Assembly: GCA_964517875.1 (NCBI GenBank) | Contig: CAZFEU010000052.1 | Span: forward strand, 1 to 14,485 | DNA from: JAJPXC01 sp964517875 | GTDB lineage: Bacteria; Bacteroidota; Bacteroidia; Bacteroidales; Muribaculaceae | DNA length: 14,485 nt | Direction: 5' to 3' | Shown: in pieces, positions 14,272-14,485 of the stretch | Layout: each line of letters begins with the position of its first letter | Position numbering within the stretch: position 1 is the stretch's first letter | Made by a program: the position numbers and the translations under genes | The notes under the pieces: model-generated | The model's input: the letters and a program-made list of their open reading frames with translations, nothing else | The model's database searches: none | Told to the model about the DNA's origin: nothing

Positions 14272-14485
14272 ATGTACAATCACTTAATCTCAGCACAAAG
14301 GTCGCAAATTTTTGCGTATAGACAATGCGGTAAGTCGGCAAACTTTATCGCAAAAGAGTTAGGCGTGCATCAGTCAACGATTTACCGGGAGCTGAAACGC
14401 AATAGTAATAAACGCGGGGGCTATGCCTTCAATGCCCATGAGATGGCTTTGGAGAGACGGGAACGTATCAAGAAGAACGGTACAA
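14272..14485 (+). CDS. IS30-family transposase, N-terminal part (runs off window)
   Basis: ATG at 14272 opens a frame (MYNHLISAQRSQIFAYRQCG) still open at the window edge, giving 71 complete codons. Residues about 5-45 form the IS30-type helix-turn-helix (HTH_38), with QRSQIFAYRQCGKSANFIAK and ELGVHQSTIYRELKRN, followed by a basic segment ALERRERIKK. This N-terminus is characteristic of IS30 transposases, in which it binds the element's ends; the DDE catalytic core would lie to the right and is not visible. Nested inverted repeats and a minus-strand terminator precede the gene. Intactness cannot be judged. Confidence 0.88.
   Translation, partial: MYNHLISAQRSQIFAYRQCGKSANFIAKELGVHQSTIYRELKRNSNKRGGYAFNAHEMALERRERIKKNGT

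Noticed and set aside
1..14485. CRISPR array, integrase, phage genes or restriction system
   Set aside because: No regularly spaced repeats and no recognisable cas, integrase, phage or restriction proteins in any reading frame.

Overview
The window looks like a chromosomal segment of a Bacteroidales gut bacterium. Muribaculaceae or a relative is my best guess, but family level is inference. The direct evidence is the Bacteroidetes-type promoter (TTG or TTTG, 19-20 bp, TAnnTTTG) in front of most transcription units, together with gene families typical of that order: a GH3-type adenylating enzyme, a GH81 glucanase with CBM32-like modules and a Bacteroidales-type C-terminal tail, an A-type flavodiiron protein, GrpB and an IS30 transposase. 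The core (about 1600-13440) is visibly GC-rich. The two flanks (about 1-430 and 1165-1600, and from about 13990 onward) are more AT-rich and hold the mobile or eroded material.

Layout from left to right. Positions 3-182 are the 3' end of an AAA-type ATPase. Next, on the minus strand, come a tRNA-Asp(GTC) with its own promoter and a cUUCGg terminator, then a small antitoxin-like gene whose stop overlaps the start of a GNAT acetyltransferase. The GNAT gene is broken by a one-base deletion in a homopolymer. A tight minus-strand operon follows: asnS, then an MsbA-type ABC exporter, then a GH3-family enzyme. asnS ends in TGA directly followed, in the same frame, by the TTG start of the exporter, and the exporter and GH3 gene are 3 bp apart. 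asnS contains a 10-N assembly gap in its motif 2 loop.

A secreted SGNH/GDSL hydrolase (minus) is divergent from a 4.5-kb gene (plus) for a secreted multimodular GH81 endo-1,3-beta-glucanase. The 0.4-kb region between them holds a promoter for each gene, a short direct repeat and a possible 23-codon leader ORF. Downstream are a flavodiiron protein (plus) and a convergent GrpB-family gene (minus). A hairpin-rich spacer then leads to the 5' end of an IS30-family transposase cut by the window edge.

How the genes work together. The GH81 enzyme and the SGNH hydrolase are both exported and may act together on a glycan; no SusC/SusD pair is visible. The asnS-ABC-GH3 operon combines a housekeeping synthetase with an exporter and an acyl-adenylate enzyme whose relatives conjugate carboxylic acids to amino acids, so a made-and-exported conjugate is conceivable but unproven. 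The flavodiiron protein fits oxygen or NO detoxification in an anaerobe. I found no CRISPR array, phage genes or obvious new defence system. The least ordinary parts are the GH3/ABC/asnS junctions, the broken GNAT module, the GH81 architecture and the structured spacers.
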